Below, one piece after another: positions 50,971-61,500 of a stretch of 64,000 nt of DNA; within the stretch, counting starts at the first letter, position 1; each line of letters begins with the position of its first letter. This DNA comes from CAWCGU01 sp963795195 (GTDB taxonomy: Bacteria > Actinomycetota > Thermoleophilia > Solirubrobacterales > 70-9), in contig CAWCGU010000006.1 of the NCBI GenBank assembly GCA_963795195.1, forward strand, positions 186,001-250,000, written 5' to 3'. Made by a program: the position numbers and the translations under genes. Below the pieces are notes generated by a model. It worked only from the letters and a program-made list of their open reading frames with translations. It did not search any database and was not told the origin of the DNA.

Positions 50971-53900
50971 AGCGGCTGTCTCTCACCGGGTTGCTGTTTG
51001 TGCTCGCCTGGGCGAGCCTGGCTGCGTCAGCCCAGGCAGCGCCGCCGGGGAACGACAATCTCGGGGCTGCGCAGTTGATCTCGGCAGACACTGCAGTTGC
51101 CGCCGGCACGACCGTCGACGCAACTGCCCAGGGCTCCGAACCCGTCCATGTGGCGGGCGGACCGCGGGCCTCGGTCTGGTACCGCTTCACAGCACCCGCA
51201 GCGGGAGTGGGCGCAGTCGAGATCGACGCCTGCGACGCGGACTTCTCGTCTGTGACCGCCGCGTATCGGGGAGATTCGTTTCTCACCCTGACCCCGGTTG
51301 AGTCCGGTGCCTGCGAGATCAGCTTCGCCGTCGTGCCCGGGCAGATCTACAGCGTCGCCGTCGACAGCTCCGACACCAGTCGCGGCCAGTTCACCCTGCG
51401 GCTCGAGTCCTGGCCATCACCGCCCAACGACAACTTTGCCCTGCCGGACGTGGTCACGGGGCTGAGCGTCAACGTCGACGGCGACACCCGGGGCGCCTCG
51501 AAGGAGAGCGGCGAGCCGGACTTCGCGGGTGACAAACCGGCCTCGGTTTGGTACCAATGGGAAGCGCGGTTCACGGGCGCCGTGCACATCAAGGCCTGCG
51601 ACGGGGCCGGCCAAGGCCTGCGGGTCCTCACCGCCGCCGGAACGAGCCTCGGCGCCCTGAACGAGGTCAGCAACCGCCTCTGCGAGGACTGGGTCGAGGT
51701 CACCGCAGGCGCTACCTACCGCATCTCCGTGAGCGGGGCGCGCCGGGCCTTCAACCTGCGGCTCAGCGGTTTCACCCGGCCTTCGAACGACAACTTCGCC
51801 GGCGTCATTCCGCTCGGTGGTTCCGCCGTTCAGATTACCGGCGACAACCGCGGTGCTTCGCGCGAGCCAGACGAACCGCTGCACGGCTCAACTCCCGGCT
51901 CCGCGAGCGTCTGGTACAGCTGGGCGACCACGGCGCCAGGCGCGGTCGAGATCGACGTCTGCCGCAACGACGTCGACCTTGAGGTCGCCATCTACTCGGG
52001 CGTGGCGCTGAACTCGCTGACCCCGGTCGCCGACCCCTTGGTCTCGCAGCCGGGCCAGTGCCATCTGCGGGTGCCCGTCCTGGCTTCCACCCCGTACCGA
52101 ATCGCTGTGCAGACGCGGGGGACGACGGAGCTCAGAGGCACCTTCCTGTTCGACCTCAGGTTCGTCGGCAAGCCGGGCAACGACGATTTCGCAGCGGGTC
52201 AGGTGATTCCCGGGACGGCCGAGACCGTTGCGACGGGCGACTTGCGCGGTGCCTCCCGGGAAGGCTCCGAGCCCGACCACGACCCGACCCAACCCGTCGG
52301 GTCGGGGAGTGTCTGGTATCGCTGGACCGCCCCGCTCGATGGCCGTGCTCTCGTCAACGTCTGCGACGACGTGGGCAGCGACGCCTTCGGCGTGGCCGTG
52401 TACCAAGACAGCGGGGCCGGACTTACCAGCCTCCAGCAGCGCGGCGCCGATCGCTGCGCCACGCCTTTCCTCACGGACCCCGGCGTCACATACCACATCG
52501 CAGTCGAAGGACGAAGCGGCGACCTCGGGACGTTCGTGCTTCGGATCCTGGCGGGGGTCCCACCGCCGAATGACAACTTTGCAGCCGCCCGGCCGCTGAG
52601 TGGCAACCAGGTCACCACCAGCGGCGACAACCTGCTCGCAACTTACGAGAACAACGAACCGGAATCCGGCGTTGCGAATCCGGCCGGCAGCGTTTGGTTC
52701 ACCTGGACGGCCGCGTCCGCGGGGACGCTCAGCCTAGATTTATGCGGGAGCAGCTTCAACTTCCGGCCGCGGGTCCGCGTCTACACCGGAAGCGCGCTCA
52801 ATGCGTTGACGAGCCGCGGCCTCAGCCTGACCCTCTGTACCGGTACGCCACCAAAGATTGCCGTCGAGGCCGACACCACGTATCAGCTCCGGCTTGATGG
52901 AAACCGCCTCAACCCCAGCCAGGCGCAGCGCTTTGGCGAGTACGTGCTCAACCTCGCGTTCGTCGACAACACGCAGCCCGAAACCGAGATCACGGCCCCA
53001 GCGCCGCGGCCGGTCTACGGCCCCGATATCGCCGCATTCGAGTTCACATCATCGGAACCAAACTCCACGTTCCAGTGCGCCCTGGACTCGGTGGTGTTCG
53101 AGCCCTGCACATCACCCAAGGCCTACCCGGGACTTGCGGCCGGCGGGCATGTCTTCCGCGTACGAGCCACCGACCCGGCCGGCAACGTCGACCAGTCTGC
53201 GGCGACGATGTTCTTCGAAATGGACGTCGATGCCCCGCTGACCACGATCCTGGGCGACAACGTGGCGCTCACTCCCGACGCAACCCCGACCTTCCGGTAC
53301 CGCTCCGAACCGGGGGCCGAGTTCGAGTGCCGCTTGGACGGCGGTCAGTTCGCGGCCTGCAACCAGCCCGCCGCGGTCGGGCGCGACGGTGACCGGGAAC
53401 TCACCACCGCTCCGCTCGCCGACGGCACCTACACCTTCGAGGTGCGCGCCCGCGACGAGGCGGGCAACCTCGGGCCGATCGCCGAACGCGAGTTCACCGT
53501 CGACACCACCCCGCCGACCGCGACGATCGACTCCGGCCCGACGGATCCGGCCGACACGACGCCGAGCTTCCGCTTCTCCTCCTCAGAGCCGAACTCCACG
53601 TTCAGCTGCCGGATCGACTCCGGCCCCGTCTTCCCCTGCTCGGATCCCTCCTCGGTCCCGGGTTCTCAGGCGGAGCTGACCAGCGTCGCCCTCGCCGACG
53701 GCGCCCACAGCTTCGCCGTGCGCGCCAGCGATGCCGCGGGCAACCCGGGGCAGTTCGCGACGCTGGCCTTCGCGATCGACATCTCGGCGTCCACTCCGCC
53801 CGGCGGGGACGATCCCCCGGACGGGACCCCGCCCGGGGCGACGGCACCCGAGACGGTCCTCGACCTCAAGCCCAAGGCACGCGTCGTGACCCGAGGCGTC

Positions 53901-54146
53901 ACCAAGAAGATCAGGTTCGGCTTCAGCTCACCGACCGCGGGAGCGACCTTCGAGTGCGCGATCCAGCGCAAGAAGACCCGCAAGGCGAGCCTCGCTCCCG
54001 CCTCCTTCGGTCCCTGCAAGTCACCCAGGAGCTACAAGAAGAAGCCCGGGATCTACCGCTTCAGCGTCAGGGCCGTGGCGGGCGGACTGCCCGACGAGAC
54101 GCCGGCAACATACACGTTCTCGATCCTGGCGGCGGCCGCACGCTAG
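50967..54146 (+). CDS. secreted repeat protein B (five SVWY-type repeats, Ig-like modules, basic C-terminal module)
   Basis: 1059 aa; the ATG at 50967 overlaps the stop of protein A. Signal peptide MKRLSLTGLLFVLAWASL with cleavage after AQA. Five repeats start at GNDNLGAAQ, NDNFALPD, NDNFAGVI, NDDFAAGQ and NDNFAAAR. The second and third copies have the best GDTRGASKE/GDNRGASRE pattern. Three Ig-like modules and the basic module (residues ~812-1047 shared with A) end at YTFSILAAAAR. No cell-wall anchor signal. Tight coupling to A suggests the two act together, perhaps as a heteromeric surface assembly (inference). Confidence 0.85.
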   Translation: MKRLSLTGLLFVLAWASLAASAQAAPPGNDNLGAAQLISADTAVAAGTTVDATAQGSEPVHVAGGPRASVWYRFTAPAAGVGAVEIDACDADFSSVTAAYRGDSFLTLTPVESGACEISFAVVPGQIYSVAVDSSDTSRGQFTLRLESWPSPPNDNFALPDVVTGLSVNVDGDTRGASKESGEPDFAGDKPASVWYQWEARFTGAVHIKACDGAGQGLRVLTAAGTSLGALNEVSNRLCEDWVEVTAGATYRISVSGARRAFNLRLSGFTRPSNDNFAGVIPLGGSAVQITGDNRGASREPDEPLHGSTPGSASVWYSWATTAPGAVEIDVCRNDVDLEVAIYSGVALNSLTPVADPLVSQPGQCHLRVPVLASTPYRIAVQTRGTTELRGTFLFDLRFVGKPGNDDFAAGQVIPGTAETVATGDLRGASREGSEPDHDPTQPVGSGSVWYRWTAPLDGRALVNVCDDVGSDAFGVAVYQDSGAGLTSLQQRGADRCATPFLTDPGVTYHIAVEGRSGDLGTFVLRILAGVPPPNDNFAAARPLSGNQVTTSGDNLLATYENNEPESGVANPAGSVWFTWTAASAGTLSLDLCGSSFNFRPRVRVYTGSALNALTSRGLSLTLCTGTPPKIAVEADTTYQLRLDGNRLNPSQAQRFGEYVLNLAFVDNTQPETEITAPAPRPVYGPDIAAFEFTSSEPNSTFQCALDSVVFEPCTSPKAYPGLAAGGHVFRVRATDPAGNVDQSAATMFFEMDVDAPLTTILGDNVALTPDATPTFRYRSEPGAEFECRLDGGQFAACNQPAAVGRDGDRELTTAPLADGTYTFEVRARDEAGNLGPIAEREFTVDTTPPTATIDSGPTDPADTTPSFRFSSSEPNSTFSCRIDSGPVFPCSDPSSVPGSQAELTSVALADGAHSFAVRASDAAGNPGQFATLAFAIDISASTPPGGDDPPDGTPPGATAPETVLDLKPKARVVTRGVTKKIRFGFSSPTAGATFECAIQRKKTRKASLAPASFGPCKSPRSYKKKPGIYRFSVRAVAGGLPDETPATYTFSILAAAAR
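53401..54109 (+). repeat. 709-bp repeat, copy in protein B gene
   Basis: Second copy of 50225-50933. Outside this segment the A and B genes are only distantly similar, so the identity is local and recent relative to the duplication that made the two genes. Confidence 0.93.
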
Positions 54147-54152
54147 GCGCAA

Positions 54153-55184
54153 CTACGGAACGAGCACAACCTTGCCGATGTTCTTGCCCTCGCCGAGGAA
54201 GCGGTGGGCGTCGGCTGCCTTGTCGAACGGAAAAGCTTCGGCCACCACCGGGCTCAGCTTTCCGGCCTCAAAGTCGGCGGCGAGCGGGTCGAGGGCGCGA
54301 TCGAGGCTGCCCTCGGAATCCCACCACTTGAGCATGTTTAGCCCGAAGACACCCTTGTTCTCGTTCATGATCGCGAGGCTCTTCCACCACGGCATCGTGG
54401 CTCGGGGCATCGCGGTCAGCGCCTTGACGACGGCCTTCAGGTCGCGGCTCTCGCCGGTGCTGATCTCAGAGCCGCCGAACATGATCAGGCGCCCGCCGCT
54501 GCGCAGGCTTCGGTAGCTCTTGCGGAAGCTGGAAGGCCCGACGGCGTCCATGACCACGTCCACCCCGCTTCCCTTGGTGATCCGCTTGATCTCATCGGCG
54601 AAGTTCGTACTGCGGTAGTCGATCGCGTGCTCGACCCCCTGCTCGCGGATCGCGTCGTGCTTGCCGGCCGAAGCCGTGCCGAAGATCTCGGCGCCGATGT
54701 TGCGGGCGATCTGCGTGGCGGCGATGCCGACGCCTCCGGCCGCGGCGTGGATCAGCACCCGGTCGCCCTCGCGCAGGCCGCCCATGATCACGAGGCCCGC
54801 GTATGCGGTGGCGTAGTTGACTGGGATCGCGGCTCCCTGCTCGAAACTGAGGTCCGCAGCCAGCGGCAAGACCTGGCCGTGGTGCACGGACACCTTCTCG
54901 GCGTAGCCCCCAAAGCGGGTGCCGGCGATGACGCGGTCACCAACGGCGAATCCGCTGACGCTCTCCCCGACCTGATCGACCTCGCCCGCAACCTCGTAAC
55001 CGACGACGCACGGCGTCGCCGGAGCGTCGGGGTAGGTGCCGTTGCGGGCCATCGTGTCAGCGAAGTTGATGCCCGCAGCCTTGACGGCAATACGCACCTC
55101 ACCGGGGACGACGGGCGGGTCGGGCCGCTCCTCGACTTGAAGGACCTCGGGAGGCCCGTGCTTGCTGATTACGACGACGCGCAT
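54153..55184 (-). CDS. NADPH:quinone oxidoreductase (zinc-free MDR)
   Basis: A 343-aa medium-chain reductase, quinone-oxidoreductase type. GroES-like N-terminal half with ERPDPPVVPGEVRIAVKAAG and NFADTMARNGTY; nucleotide-binding half with HAAAGGVGIAATQIAR (AxxGxxG). There are no zinc-ligand Cys. It probably reduces quinones or enones with NADPH in the cytoplasm. It ends 6 bp from the end of protein B and is divergent from protein C. The surrounding secreted genes give no hint of a shared function. Confidence 0.92.
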   Translation of the reverse strand: MRVVVISKHGPPEVLQVEERPDPPVVPGEVRIAVKAAGINFADTMARNGTYPDAPATPCVVGYEVAGEVDQVGESVSGFAVGDRVIAGTRFGGYAEKVSVHHGQVLPLAADLSFEQGAAIPVNYATAYAGLVIMGGLREGDRVLIHAAAGGVGIAATQIARNIGAEIFGTASAGKHDAIREQGVEHAIDYRSTNFADEIKRITKGSGVDVVMDAVGPSSFRKSYRSLRSGGRLIMFGGSEISTGESRDLKAVVKALTAMPRATMPWWKSLAIMNENKGVFGLNMLKWWDSEGSLDRALDPLAADFEAGKLSPVVAEAFPFDKAADAHRFLGEGKNIGKVVLVP

Positions 55185-55330
55185 GAACCGCGGAGCCTAC
55201 CGCCGCTGAGTATGCGGGCAATATCAGGGAAAACCTCGGGGTGCCCGATGTCACAGACGGCCCTTTAACCTGCAAGTATTGTGACCGTCCAGTCTCGCTG
55301 ACGGACACAAGTACGCAACGGGGAGCATGG

Positions 55331-58300
55331 GTGGCTAGAACCGACGCATCGAACGTGTCCGCAATCGCGTGGCGGGCGCGTTCGCTCGCACTTACGATCG
55401 CGATCGCCGCCGCCATGACGTGGGTCCTCGCCCCAATGGCGAGTGCCGCGCCCCCCGCCAACGACGACTTCGAGGACGCCCAGGTGCTGAACGGGCCGGT
55501 CGCGGTTGTCGCCGGCGACACAAGGGAGGCCACGCGCGAGGCAACGGTGGATGTCACCGAGCCCGATCACAATGACGCTGGTGGCCAGGCCTCGGTTTGG
55601 TACCAGATCACCCCGTCCGTCGATGGCGCCATCGAAGTCGACGTCTGCGACTCGAACTTCCCGACGGCGATTGCGGCCTACGCCGGAACGGAAGAGAGCA
55701 CCTTGGGCGACCTGACTCAGGTAGAGGCCTCGCTCTGCGAAATCGACTTCCCCGTCTGCTGTGGGCAAATATTCTGGATCGCCGTCGATGGCGACGCTGG
55801 CCTCCCACCGGGGCGGGGCACATTCACGCTGCGTCTGCAGGAATGGGAGGCGCCCGAGAACGACTTCGAGCTCACCCCTGAGATCGTCACCGGTTCGGCG
55901 GTCAACATCGACGGTGACAACCGCGGCGCTACCAGCGGGCTGAGTGAGCCCAACATCTCGTTCGAGCACAACGCCTCGGTGTGGTATCGCTGGACTGCGC
56001 CGGCTCTGATCACCGGGGCACAAATCGAAATCTCGGACTGCGACCAACACCGGGTGGGCGTCTTCCGGGTCACCAACCTGGGCGATCCCTGGGGGTCCGA
56101 CACCTCGGTCGGTGTACATACCTGTGAGGCCCACTACGCGATCACCGCCGGCGCCACATACTGGATCGGGGTGGACGGGCCGCGCGGGACATTCAATCTC
56201 CGGATCGACGGGTTCCAGCCGCCGGGGAACGACAATTTCGCGAACGCGACAGCGCTCCCGAACGGCGTCACGCCGACCGGGTCGACCGCCACCGCGACCG
56301 GAGACACACGCGGCGCGACCCGCGAGCAGTTCGAGCCAGGCAGCGGCCAAACAACCTCGGTCTGGTACTCGTGGGAAGCCCCCTTCTCGGGCGGACTGGA
56401 ACTCGACGTCTGTACCGACGACAGCCTGGTCAACTCAACGATCTACACCGGTCCTAGCGTTGGCGAGCTCACTCCCGTCAACAGCTTCTCCGCCTGCCTG
56501 ATTCGGATACCGATCTCGCTCGGGGTGCACTACCGGATCGCAGTCACAAACGTGACTTCCAACTCGCACACATTCGACCTGCAGCTCCACGCTTACCAGA
56601 AGCCCGCCAATGATGACTTCGCCGATGCGGTGCTGCTGAGCGGATCCGAGGCCACGGCGAGTGGCGACACGCGCGGGGCTTCCCGCCAAAACGCCAGCGG
56701 CGAGCCGCTCCACCAGCCTTTCAGCAATCCACTGGACGGTTCGGTCTGGTACCGCTGGGTGGCGGCGGGGACCGGGCGAGTGCGGATCGACGTCTGCCCG
56801 AGCACCGTCGACTTCGAGGAGACATTCCGCGTGGCGGGCTACACCGACCCGCCGCCCGTCGCGGGCTCGCCTCAGTTCTCGGATCTCGTCCAGCAGGCCA
56901 CCGGTGTCTGTGTCGCCACCTTCAGGGTCACCTCGGGGACGACCTACTTCGTAGCAGTGGAGGGGCGCGTCGGCGACCGCGGCAGCTTCGCGCTTCGTCT
57001 GCGCAACTCGACGGGTACTCCGGCCAATGACGACGTTGTAAACGCGACCCCCCTGAGCGGGAACAGCGGAACCATCAACGGGAGCTCCGCCGGCGCCACC
57101 TACGAGCAACTTGAGCCCGCGCTGACGTCGTCACCGCTTCCCGAGGGAGGATCGGTGTGGTTCTCCTTCCTCGCCCAGCGCAGTGGCAGGATCACCGTGT
57201 CCACTTGCGACAGCGCGGCGAACTTCGACACGACGGTCGCCGTCTTCCTCGGAGATCAGCTACCCGACCTGACCCTGCTGGGGCGCGACGACGACGGCGG
57301 ATCCTGCGGGCAGGGCAGCCGCGTCGAGGTCCAAGTGGCCGCCAACACGCACTACAAGATTGCGATCGACGGCGACCTCAGCAATTCCGACATCTCGCAG
57401 TGGCGCGGTGCCTACAAGCTGACCTACGCGTTCGTTGACGACGTCGGCCCCGATACGGAGATAACGACCTCGGAGCCCACGAGCGTGCTCACAGAACGGC
57501 AGTTCCTGGTGGCGTTCAGGTCACCGGACGAAGTCGATTCGACATTCCAGTGCTCCCTGGACTTCGCCGCCTTCACGACCTGCACAAATCCCAGGACGCT
57601 GACCGGCCTGACCGACGGGGAGCACACCTTCCAGGTTCGCGCTGTTGATCCTTCGCTCAACGTCGACACGTCTCCGGCCGAGGTCACGTTCACCGTCGAC
57701 GCCTCCCCGCCCCAGACCTCAATCACCCATAGCCCGGGCGATAGGACCACGGACTCGACGCCCACCTTCGGCTATCGCTCCTCCGAGGAGAACTCGAGCT
57801 TCGAGTGCAGGATCGACTCGGCTCCTTTCGTGCCCTGTAACGGGGTGAGCATTCTCGAGGGCGCCGACGCGGAGTTCACGCCCGTGGCGCTGGGCGACGG
57901 CCCCCACCGCTTCGAGGTCAAATCGAGCGACGAGCACGGCAACGTCGACGACACGGTCGCCGCGCGCGAGTTCACGGTCGACGCGACGCCGCCGGTCGTG
58001 ACGATCGACTCGGGGCCCGCCGACGTTCGCGACCAGACGCCGACCTTCCGCTATTCGGCCTCAGAGCCAGGCGCCGAGTTCAGCTGCCGAATCGACGCCG
58101 GCCCGGCCTTTCCCTGCTCGGATCCGTCCTCCGACGCGGCCTCACAGGCGGAGCTGACCACGATCGCGCTCGCCGACGGCAACCGCACCTTCGAGGTGCG
58201 CGCGACAGACGCCTCCGGCAACAGAGGCGAGTTCGTGATGCTCGCCTTCCGGATCGACCGCAACGCCGCCTCAGCGGATGGCAGCGTCGCGCCCGAAACC

Positions 58301-58591
58301 GTGCTCGACAAGAAGCCGAAGGCGCGCCTCGTGACGCGCGGGGTCACCAAGAAGCTGGGCTTCACGTTCAGCTCGCCGACAGCCGGGGCCATGTTCGAGT
58401 GCGCAATCCAGCGCAAGAAGAGGCGCAAGGCAAGCCTCGCTCCCCCCTCCTTCGGTCCCTGCACGTCGCCGAAGACCTACAAGAAGAAGCCCGGCATCTA
58501 CAGGTTCAGTGTCCGGGCTGTTTCAGGCGGGCTGCCGGATGAAACGCCGGCGACCTACACGCTGACGATCCTGCAGCCGGCGGCGCCATGA
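55331..58591 (+). CDS. secreted repeat protein C (five SVWY-type repeats, Ig-like modules, basic C-terminal module)
   Basis: 1086 aa from the GTG at 55331, with GGGGAG close upstream; the in-frame ATG at 55241 lies before any ribosome-binding site and adds an unlikely leader. Signal peptide h-region LALTIAIAAAMTWVLAP, cleavage near ASA. Five repeats (NDDFEDAQ; a divergent ENDFELTP; NDNFANAT; NDDFADAV; NDDVVNAT), then Ig-like modules (ECRIDSAPFVPCNG, CRIDAGPAFPCSDPSS) and the basic module (RKKRRKASLAPPSFGPCTSP). Residues ~776-1085 are shared with D. The same architecture as A, and the first gene of the second pair. Confidence 0.85.
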   Translation: MARTDASNVSAIAWRARSLALTIAIAAAMTWVLAPMASAAPPANDDFEDAQVLNGPVAVVAGDTREATREATVDVTEPDHNDAGGQASVWYQITPSVDGAIEVDVCDSNFPTAIAAYAGTEESTLGDLTQVEASLCEIDFPVCCGQIFWIAVDGDAGLPPGRGTFTLRLQEWEAPENDFELTPEIVTGSAVNIDGDNRGATSGLSEPNISFEHNASVWYRWTAPALITGAQIEISDCDQHRVGVFRVTNLGDPWGSDTSVGVHTCEAHYAITAGATYWIGVDGPRGTFNLRIDGFQPPGNDNFANATALPNGVTPTGSTATATGDTRGATREQFEPGSGQTTSVWYSWEAPFSGGLELDVCTDDSLVNSTIYTGPSVGELTPVNSFSACLIRIPISLGVHYRIAVTNVTSNSHTFDLQLHAYQKPANDDFADAVLLSGSEATASGDTRGASRQNASGEPLHQPFSNPLDGSVWYRWVAAGTGRVRIDVCPSTVDFEETFRVAGYTDPPPVAGSPQFSDLVQQATGVCVATFRVTSGTTYFVAVEGRVGDRGSFALRLRNSTGTPANDDVVNATPLSGNSGTINGSSAGATYEQLEPALTSSPLPEGGSVWFSFLAQRSGRITVSTCDSAANFDTTVAVFLGDQLPDLTLLGRDDDGGSCGQGSRVEVQVAANTHYKIAIDGDLSNSDISQWRGAYKLTYAFVDDVGPDTEITTSEPTSVLTERQFLVAFRSPDEVDSTFQCSLDFAAFTTCTNPRTLTGLTDGEHTFQVRAVDPSLNVDTSPAEVTFTVDASPPQTSITHSPGDRTTDSTPTFGYRSSEENSSFECRIDSAPFVPCNGVSILEGADAEFTPVALGDGPHRFEVKSSDEHGNVDDTVAAREFTVDATPPVVTIDSGPADVRDQTPTFRYSASEPGAEFSCRIDAGPAFPCSDPSSDAASQAELTTIALADGNRTFEVRATDASGNRGEFVMLAFRIDRNAASADGSVAPETVLDKKPKARLVTRGVTKKLGFTFSSPTAGAMFECAIQRKKRRKASLAPPSFGPCTSPKTYKKKPGIYRFSVRAVSGGLPDETPATYTLTILQPAAP
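57658..58587 (+). repeat. 930-bp repeat, copy in protein C gene
   Basis: Matches 60819-61748 (offset 3161). One difference noticed: T58456 versus G61617, a silent Gly codon change. The repeat runs to the last base before the stop region of both genes. Confidence 0.93.
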
Positions 58592-61500
58592 GGCCCGCAT
58601 CCCGCATCTGCCTGCTCACGGGGCTCGCCTGGACGGCGATCTCCGCCTCGGCCCAAGCGGCGCCGCCCGGCAATGATGCCTTCGCCATGCCGCAGTCGAT
58701 CTCTGCGGCAGGCGCAGCGGTTGCCGGCGACACGCGCGAAGCCAGTCGCGAGGCCGGTGAGCAAAATCACAACGCGGCAAACGGCACCGCGTCGGTTTGG
58801 TACACGCTCACCACCACCGCGGCCGGCGCCATCGAGATCGACGTCTGCGACGCGGACTTCGACACAGCCCTCGCGGCCTACCAGGGCACCACGTTGGCGA
58901 GCCCCGAAGTCGCGTCCGATGAATGCAAGATCGCGTTCCCGGTCCTCGCCGCACAGACTTACCGGGTCGCGGTCGACGGCGCCGGCGGCGAGCGTGGCCG
59001 CTTCACACTGCGACTGCAGTATCGCTCCGTTCCCGGCAACGACGCATTCGCCGGGGCACCGCCTTTGACTGGCGCCTCCGTCAATGTCGCCGGCGACTCG
59101 CGCGGAGCCTCACGCGAGGCCGGGGAACCCGTCGTGGTCCCCGGGGCAACCGCATCGGTCTGGTGGAGCTGGAACTCGCCCGTTACAGGCGCAGTCAGGT
59201 TCGACGTCTGCGACGAGGAGGAGAGGGAGTTGACGGTCGCCGTCTACACGGGAACGAGCTTCGGCACCCTGGTCACACACGCAAGACGGGAATGCAACGG
59301 CTGGTTCGGCGTGACCGGCGGCGCGGACTACAAGATTGCTGTCGAGGGCGATCGAACGACTTTCAACCTACGGCTGAACGCCTTCGCCAAGCCTGCCAAC
59401 GATGACTTCAGCGGAGCTGCGGTGTTGACGGGAACCGCGGCGAGCACCAGCGGCGACAATCGGGGGGCGACTTTCCAGAGTGGCGAGGGTAACCACGCGG
59501 CCGGAGCCGGCACCACCCCCAACGGCACGGCGTCGCTCTGGTACTCGTGGACGGCGCCTGTCGATTTCACCGGCACGATCGATGTCGACACCTGCGGCGA
59601 CCTCGACGTCGACCTCGACGTCGCCATCTACACCGGTTCCGCGATCAACGCGCTGACTACCGTGGCAAGGACCAGCGACTGCATCACCCGGGGCGCCGTC
59701 AGCCCGGGGGTCACCTATCAGATCGCGGTCCAGGTCCACCAGAGCAGCGTCCCCGGACTCGGAGGCGAAAGAGGCACCTTCGAGCTCGGTCTCCGTGCCT
59801 ATCCAAAGCCGGGCAACGACGACCTCGCCGCGGCTGCTCCGCTCAGTGGCGCCAGCGTGACCCTAGCTGGGCAATCCCGCGGCGCGACCCGGCAGACCGG
59901 TGAGCCGAGCCACACCGTGGACGGCACCCTGGGCGACGCCAGCGTCTGGTACACGTGGCAGGCACCGACGGGCGGCTCAATCAGGATCACAGTCTGCGAC
60001 GACGACGTCGTCAGCCGGTTCAACGTCGCCGCCTACACGCAGACGGGCACAACCTTCGTCAGCCTGATGGCCCATTTCCGCCGCACTTGCGCGATCGCCT
60101 TCCCCGTGACGGCCGGCAACACCTACCACATCGCCGTGGAGGGCCGGCGGGGCGACGCGGGCACCTTCGGAATGCGGCTTGCCTACAGCCAGCCTCCGGA
60201 CAACGACAACTTCGCCGATGCGAGGGAGCTCAGTGGGACCTCGGTGACGACGACCGGCGATAGCTCGCTTGCCACGTCCGAGCCTGTCGATTCGACCGGC
60301 GGGGCGAGCACGGCCGGCAAGTCGGTCTGGTTCCGTTGGACCGCCGCCCAGCGCGGCAGCGTGTTGCTCAACTTCTGTGGCTCAGACGAAAACGTCAATC
60401 GGCGCAGCAAGATCTACAGGCTCCAGGGCGACGGCAGCGTCTCGTTTGTGAGCCAGAACGCCGCCGGCAACTGCACGGCCAGCCCCACAGCGATCCCCGT
60501 CGCCGAGAACGACACTTTGATGATCGTCCTCGACGGCATCTCGGGCAGCAACCCCGCCAGCGCCGCCGGGCCATACGTGCTCAACCTGACGCTGGTCGAC
60601 GATGTCAATCCCGTCACGGAGATCACGAGCCCGCTTCCGGGCGACGATGTTCTCCCGGGAAGCCACCGCGCGACCTTCTTCTCGCCCACGCACTCGAATG
60701 CGACGTTCGAGTGCTCGCTGAACGGCGCGGCGTTCAGCGCCTGCACTTCGCCGCTCGCATTCCCGGGCATTACGGGCGGTTCTCACACCCTGCGGGTACG
60801 CGCGCTCACCTCGCCGAGCAACGTCGACACGTCTCCGGCCGAGGTCACGTTCACCGTCGACGCCTCCCCGCCCCAGACCTCAATCACCCATAGCCCGGGC
60901 GATAGGACCACGGACTCGACGCCCACCTTCGGCTATCGCTCCTCCGAGGAGAACTCGAGCTTCGAGTGCAGGATCGACTCGGCTCCTTTCGTGCCCTGTA
61001 ACGGGGTGAGCATTCTCGAGGGCGCCGACGCGGAGTTCACGCCCGTGGCGCTGGGCGACGGCCCCCACCGCTTCGAGGTCAAATCGAGCGACGAGCACGG
61101 CAACGTCGACGACACGGTCGCCGCGCGCGAGTTCACGGTCGACGCGACGCCGCCGGTCGTGACGATCGACTCGGGGCCCGCCGACGTTCGCGACCAGACG
61201 CCGACCTTCCGCTATTCGGCCTCAGAGCCAGGCGCCGAGTTCAGCTGCCGAATCGACGCCGGCCCGGCCTTTCCCTGCTCGGATCCGTCCTCCGACGCGG
61301 CCTCACAGGCGGAGCTGACCACGATCGCGCTCGCCGACGGCAACCGCACCTTCGAGGTGCGCGCGACAGACGCCTCCGGCAACAGAGGCGAGTTCGTGAT
61401 GCTCGCCTTCCGGATCGACCGCAACGCCGCCTCAGCGGATGGCAGCGTCGCGCCCGAAACCGTGCTCGACAAGAAGCCGAAGGCGCGCCTCGTGACGCGC